From the NCBI GenBank assembly GCA_005772765.1, contig SXIR01000066.1:1-46861 (forward strand): a stretch of DNA of 46,861 nucleotides, given 5' to 3'. This document shows, piece after piece, positions 43,434 through 46,861 of the stretch (its first letter is position 1; each line of letters starts with the position of its first letter). The stretch is from Actinomycetota bacterium. GTDB taxonomy: Bacteria > Actinomycetota > Acidimicrobiia > IMCC26256 > PALSA-610. Both the position numbers and the translations under genes were made by a program. The notes under the pieces were generated by a model. The model had not been told where the DNA came from. It did not search any database and saw only the letters and a list, made by a program, of their open reading frames with translations.

Positions 43434-43439
43434 TACGGT
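43434..43439 (+). promoter_or_regulatory. -10 box for the M23 peptidase gene (leaderless candidate)
   Basis: TACGGT, nine bases before ATG 43449. The promoter and inverted repeat favour this ATG over the long in-frame extension upstream. Confidence 0.5.
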
Positions 43440-43448
43440 GGCGATGTC

Positions 43449-44645
43449 ATGCCTTTGCCTGAATCGGTCCGACGGCCGCGCACGTTCAGAACCTTCTTCG
43501 TCGTCGCGCTCGTCGGTGTGATGCTCGGACTGGCGCCCGCCCCTGGGCTCGCCCAGTCGACCTCGGATGACTTTGCGCAAGCGCGTCAACGACTCGACGA
43601 GCTGCAGCAGCAGGCGAACGACGTAGCGGAGCGTTACGCCGACGCGTACGCGCGATCGTCTGCGTTGGAGCAGGAGATTCTCGAGCTCGACGGTCAGATC
43701 GGCAAACTGTCGCGCAACCAGCGCGCATATCGCGAAGTTGTCGGTGCCCGTGCCGTCGATGCGTATGTCGATGGAGCGAGCGACCCTGGAATGGTGCTCG
43801 CCTTCGACGACGACTCTGCGATGGACTCCGCTCGCCGCGATGTCTTCAGCGAGGTGATCGCAGATCGCGATCAAGGCGCGCTCGACGCGCTTCGAGTCCT
43901 CGGTCTCGACTTGGTTTCCGCTCGCGACGACTTGGCGATCGCGAAGGCCGAACAAGATGCTCTCGCCACTGAACTCGAACGCGAGTCGGAAGCACTCGAA
44001 CAGAAGCTCAGCGATGCACAACGGATTCGTGATGAACTCGGCGATCGGTTGATCGCCGAGGAAGCAGCCGAACGCCGTGCGGCCCAGGCGCGAGCCCGCG
44101 CGGAGTCCGAGGCGCGGGACCGCGCCGCATCGGCGACGACGCAAGCGACCACAGCCTCGACGGCGCCAGATGATGGCGATGAACCCGATGTGACGACGCC
44201 CGATCCGCCCGATCCGCCCGATCCACCCGATGAACCGTCGGACGGCGGCGGCGGCAGTTATGGCGTCGAGGTCTGTCCGATTCGCGGGGCGTTGGCGTTC
44301 ACCGACACGTGGGGTGATGCTCGACCGGGCGGCCGATCGCATCAAGGTGTCGACCTGCTGTCGCCGTCCGGCACGCCGAACGTGGCGGTGACGTCAGGCC
44401 GCATCGAACAGGACTACGGCGAACGCATGGGCAATGCGATCTTTCTCTACGGGGACAACGGCGTGACCTACTACTACTTCCACCTCTCCGCGTTCGAGGG
44501 AGGTCCCCGCAACGTCGCGCGAGGAGAAGTCGTCGGTTACACCGGAACGACGGGATCGTCCGGCGCGAACCACACACACTTCGAGATTCATCCGGGCGGC
44601 GGCGGTGCGATCAACCCGTACAGCGCAGTGCGGGCTGTGTGCTGA
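43449..44645 (+). CDS. Secreted M23 (LytM) peptidoglycan endopeptidase with coiled coil
   Basis: A 398-aa exported protein. The signal peptide is about 1-35 (TFFVVALVGVMLGLAPAPGLAQS). A long coiled coil (about 38-225, Ala/Glu/Arg-rich), an Asp/Pro linker with PDPPDPPDPP (about 240-255) and a C-terminal LytM domain (about 270-398) follow. The zinc site is intact: SHQGVDLL (His and Asp near 298-302) and HTHFEIH (about 374-380). The layout resembles EnvC/NlpD-type factors, but with the metal ligands retained, so it should cut crossbridges itself. The coiled coil may link it to a membrane partner such as FtsEX; no such genes are here. Confidence 0.92.
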   Translation: MPLPESVRRPRTFRTFFVVALVGVMLGLAPAPGLAQSTSDDFAQARQRLDELQQQANDVAERYADAYARSSALEQEILELDGQIGKLSRNQRAYREVVGARAVDAYVDGASDPGMVLAFDDDSAMDSARRDVFSEVIADRDQGALDALRVLGLDLVSARDDLAIAKAEQDALATELERESEALEQKLSDAQRIRDELGDRLIAEEAAERRAAQARARAESEARDRAASATTQATTASTAPDDGDEPDVTTPDPPDPPDPPDEPSDGGGGSYGVEVCPIRGALAFTDTWGDARPGGRSHQGVDLLSPSGTPNVAVTSGRIEQDYGERMGNAIFLYGDNGVTYYYFHLSAFEGGPRNVARGEVVGYTGTTGSSGANHTHFEIHPGGGGAINPYSAVRAVC

Positions 44646-44728
44646 TTCGACCGTCGAATGCACTCCCGGCAAGCCAATCGAGCCGGATCGATGGTTGACT
44701 CCAATCGCGAGTGTGTGAGCCGCGCATC

Positions 44729-45607
44729 ATGGCGCTGAGCGCGAAGACGCGTCGGTCTCGCGCCCGGCAGTGGCGACGTGGTGGTGGTGTCGAATGTGAG
44801 GCGTTTCTTCACGTCCGGGTTCTCGGGTCGGAACTACCGCCGATTGTGTTGTTGCACGGGTTGACGGCATCGAATCGTTCGTGGAGCGCAACTTTCGATT
44901 CGCTGGCCGACGATGCCGTCGTGGTCGTACCTGATCTGCTGGGATTCGGCGATTCACCTCGCCCCGGTTCCGGCTACGGGCCTGATGCTCACGCCGACGC
45001 AGTCGTTGCGTGTTTGGAGTCGCTAGCGCTGCGGGGCCCGGCCATCATCGCTGGGCACTCGATGGGCGCACTGATCGCTCTGCGACTTGCAACGCGCCAC
45101 CCCGAACTCGTCGCCGCAGTCGTCGCGATTGCGCCGCCTATCGCCCGCGACTCGACTGACGCTCGACGTCGAATCGCAAGTCTCGGACTCCTCGCACGGA
45201 TATTCGCGCTCGACTCGCCCGCCGCGCGCTCCGTGTGCGCACTTATGTGCCGATACCGGCCTGCCGCAGCTCGTCTCGCGTCGTGGCTCCGGCCCGACCT
45301 CCCGTCCGAGCTCGCGCGCGCATCGGTCCAACACTCTTGGGCCTCGTACTCGCAAAGCCTCAGCGAAGTGATTCTCGCCGCGCCGGGCAACGCCGACCTC
45401 GCGGCGAGTCGAGTTCCGGTTCGAATGCTTGCCGGCGACCGCGACGACGTGATCGATTTGCCGTGGTTGCAGACTCTCGCTGACGAGCTGCCACATGTGT
45501 TGCTGGAGCGGGTTGCTGGAGGGCGCCACGACCTGCACCTCACAGACCCGACCCGCTGCATCGCAGCGATCCGCGCCGCGCGAGCGTTGATCACACCCAC
45601 GACTTGA
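44729..45607 (+). CDS. Alpha/beta-fold hydrolase
   Basis: A 292-aa hydrolase of the Abhydrolase_1/6 type. Seen: IVLLHGLTASNRSW (oxyanion region, 39-52), PDLLGFGDSPRP (68-79), nucleophile GHSMG (Ser111), acid in AGDRDDVIDL (about 244) and His in GGRHDLHL (about 269). A cap region of about 80 residues lies between strand 6 and the acid. The first 22 residues are basic (KTRRSRARQWRR) and might not be translated if a later start is used. ATG 44729 is preferred; an in-frame GTG at 44711 is an alternative. Substrate unknown. Confidence 0.88.
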   Translation: MALSAKTRRSRARQWRRGGGVECEAFLHVRVLGSELPPIVLLHGLTASNRSWSATFDSLADDAVVVVPDLLGFGDSPRPGSGYGPDAHADAVVACLESLALRGPAIIAGHSMGALIALRLATRHPELVAAVVAIAPPIARDSTDARRRIASLGLLARIFALDSPAARSVCALMCRYRPAAARLASWLRPDLPSELARASVQHSWASYSQSLSEVILAAPGNADLAASRVPVRMLAGDRDDVIDLPWLQTLADELPHVLLERVAGGRHDLHLTDPTRCIAAIRAARALITPTT

Positions 45608-45676
45608 CGGCTCCGGCGCCCCTGAGCTTGTTCGCCGCTCCGCCCGCATGGCGCCCGTGAGTCGGATGCTCGGGCG

Positions 45677-45682
45677 TAGCGT
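45677..45682 (+). promoter_or_regulatory. -10 box for the potassium-channel gene (leaderless candidate)
   Basis: TAGCGT lies six bases before GTG 45689. No ribosome site is present in the gap. Confidence 0.45.
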
Positions 45683-45688
45683 TGCCGA

Positions 45689-46399
45689 GTGACTTCTTTG
45701 TCCTTTGTGGCGTCGCCGGGTTTGGAGCGTTGGCGACGCCGGACTGATGGGCCACTGTTGGCGCTGGCCCTTGGGACGTTGCCGCTGCTGCTGATTGAGG
45801 TCGACCGGTCCGAGTTGCACTCGGCCGATCAGCGACTGCTCGACATCGCGAACATCGTGGTGCTGGTCGCCTTCGCGATCGACTACATCGTGGAGCTCGT
45901 GCTCGCGGACGATCGGCGCTCGCATGTACGGCGTGAGTGGACCAGCGCGTTAATCGTCGTCACTCAGGCGTTGGCAGTCGTCCCGAGCCTCGCCGCGTTC
46001 GGGATCCTTCGGGCGTTGCGGGCAGCGCGTCTGATCCGTATCGTCGTGGTCGTCGGTCGGGCGGTCGCTGTGGGTGGATCTGCAGCGCGCGAAGGCCGAG
46101 CGGTCCTACTCCAAAACTCGGGTCGGCTCGCGCTCTCGGTCGCTGGACTGACGTGGCTCAGTTCGGGCGCAGTGTTCCTAGTCGCGGAGAACACGGGCGA
46201 GTTGTCGGTTGCTGACGCGTTGTGGTGGTCTGCGACGACGATGACAACCGTGGGATACGGCGACATATCGCCAGTCACGCCAGCGGGACGTCTTATCGGG
46301 GGTTTGGCGATGCTGCTGGGAATTAGCGTGTTCTCGCTCGTCACTGCGAAAGTCGCCGAAGTTTCTGCTCCGCCACGAGCCGCACACCGAACAAGATGA
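45689..46399 (+). CDS. Voltage-sensor-type potassium channel
   Basis: A 236-aa ion channel subunit of the six-segment Kv-like (KvAP/KvLm) type, expected to act as a tetramer. Segments about 25-40, 52-72 and 87-103 are followed by an S4-like stretch, ILRALRAARLIRIVVVVGR (about 109-127), with four Arg at roughly every third position. The pore helix is ADALWWSATTMTT and the selectivity filter is TVGYGD (about 186-191). A final segment, GGLAMLLGISVFSLVTAKVAEV, forms the inner helix. It ends soon after, so no cytoplasmic RCK or cyclic-nucleotide domain is present. Start GTG 45689. Confidence 0.9.
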   Translation: MTSLSFVASPGLERWRRRTDGPLLALALGTLPLLLIEVDRSELHSADQRLLDIANIVVLVAFAIDYIVELVLADDRRSHVRREWTSALIVVTQALAVVPSLAAFGILRALRAARLIRIVVVVGRAVAVGGSAAREGRAVLLQNSGRLALSVAGLTWLSSGAVFLVAENTGELSVADALWWSATTMTTVGYGDISPVTPAGRLIGGLAMLLGISVFSLVTAKVAEVSAPPRAAHRTR

Positions 46400-46681
46400 C
46401 GCCTAGCCGGACAGGCGCGACAGGCAGATTGACCTCGGTGCGGCTCGATCGCCCGTGTCATCCGGTGTGCGGAACACGCCCACGCGGTCGGCATTGGCCC
46501 GCTGCGGCTGAACCCGTCGGAGGTGGCACAAGCGGGTGGTACTAGCCCATCACGAGCTGCTCCTGATCCGCTACAGGTCTGTTGTGGTCCGCTAGAAGCC
46601 AGCAACCACAGGAAACGACGAAAGGTCACAGCAGATAAGGCTCAGGTCAGTTAGGTAATCGGTGCATCAGTCCTGGTTGCG
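46400..46681. other. Intergenic stretch before rnpB, no gene seen
   Basis: 282 bases without a convincing ORF. The part from about 46550 to 46680 looks less GC-rich than the rest of the window and contains two copies of TCCGCTA (near 46568 and 46590). No hairpin with a T-run was identified, and the purpose is unknown. It is the 3' flank of the minus-strand RNase P RNA gene. Confidence 0.6.
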
Positions 46682-46861
46682 GTGGTGAGTCGGCCGGTAC
46701 GCCGGATTCTGTCTGCGGAACGAGGCGTGAACCTCGGCCCGGAGGCGGCCATCCATCTCGGCCGACGGTTACCCGCCGGCTCCAGCAGTCGACCCGGGTT
46801 CGACGAGCGGGCCGCTCTCACCCTGCTTGACCTTGCTCCGGATGGGGTTTACCAAGCCACC
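46682..46861 (-). ncRNA. rnpB: RNase P RNA, 3' part (cut by window edge)
   Basis: Read on the minus strand, this is the 3' half of bacterial type A RNase P RNA, the ribozyme that matures tRNA 5' ends. It contains GGTAAACCCC followed by CCGGAGCAAGG (conserved region CR II/III), GAGATGGATGGCCGCC, and the 3' CR V segment ACAGAATCCGG with GGCCGACTCACCACC at the end. The 5' part, including P1's other strand and CR I, lies beyond the right edge. The exact 3' end was placed by similarity and could shift by a few bases. Confidence 0.93.

Noticed and set aside
42795-43448. N-terminal extension of the M23 peptidase
   Set aside because: The ATG 43449 start is followed by a signal peptide and preceded by a -10 box; an extension would bury the signal peptide and run antisense to the small ORFs.
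43191-43448. c-di-AMP (ydaO-type) riboswitch upstream of the M23 gene
   Set aside because: Such riboswitches precede many actinobacterial wall hydrolases, but none of the conserved core blocks was seen, and the short promoter-to-ATG distance leaves no leader.
46400-46681. Attachment site or integrase remnant next to rnpB
   Set aside because: Somewhat lower GC and a repeated TCCGCTA are seen, but no integrase frame or matching repeat in the rest of the window supports it.

Overview
The window is high-GC, gene-dense actinobacterial chromosome. The best guess from gene content is class Acidimicrobiia: a DUF35-fused HMG-CoA-synthase-like enzyme beside an SCP2-type thiolase, a GGDEF/EAL protein, many GTG starts, and -10 boxes (TAnnnT) only 6-9 nt upstream of start codons, as in leaderless mRNAs. 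That placement is inference; no 16S or ribosomal protein gene is present. No insertion sequence, integrase, prophage or CRISPR array was found.

Layout. (1) 1-4063, minus strand: acyl-CoA catabolism genes (partial SDR, enoyl-CoA hydratase/isomerase, SCP2-type thiolase, HMG-CoA-synthase-like/OB-fold fusion), with a 22-bp inverted repeat at the presumed operon promoter. (2) 4231-8506: a PAS-GGDEF-EAL membrane protein and a convergent propeller/hydrolase lipoprotein whose 3' ends overlap. (3) 8577-16675: two ABC-2 exporters, tRNA-Cys, a methyltransferase, a DUF4184 membrane protein and a degenerate CvnA-type histidine kinase. (4) 16814-23071: a four-gene plus-strand run, HerA-like ATPase, SbcD (Mre11), SbcC (Rad50) and a NurA-like nuclease, which resembles the archaeal DNA-end-resection cassette. 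(5) 23102-25454: a sulfotransferase and a divergent GT87-like membrane protein. (6) 25369-37479: a long run of mostly overlapping genes: AddB-like nuclease, AddA helicase-nuclease, an 87-aa protein, class A PBP, a coiled-coil zinc-ribbon protein, RNase HI, a membrane protein, a histidine phosphatase and a membrane-anchored protein. (7) 37740-42770: a 1676-aa secreted protein with a propeller-like N-terminus, Ig-like repeats and seven tandem PKD domains, followed by a perfect 14-bp hairpin. (8) 42927-46861: two small minus-strand ORFs, an M23 endopeptidase, an alpha/beta hydrolase, a voltage-sensor-type potassium channel and the 3' part of RNase P RNA on the minus strand.

How they fit together. 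Regions 4 and 6 put two complete DNA-end-processing machines (HerA-Mre11-Rad50-NurA and AddAB) within about 15 kb. Regions 6-8 concern the cell envelope (PBP, M23 hydrolase, adhesin-like PKD protein). Intergenic stretches are short. The longest, 307-421, 37480-37739, 43191-43448 and 46400-46681, are each under 300 bases; what could be seen in them is listed as separate features.
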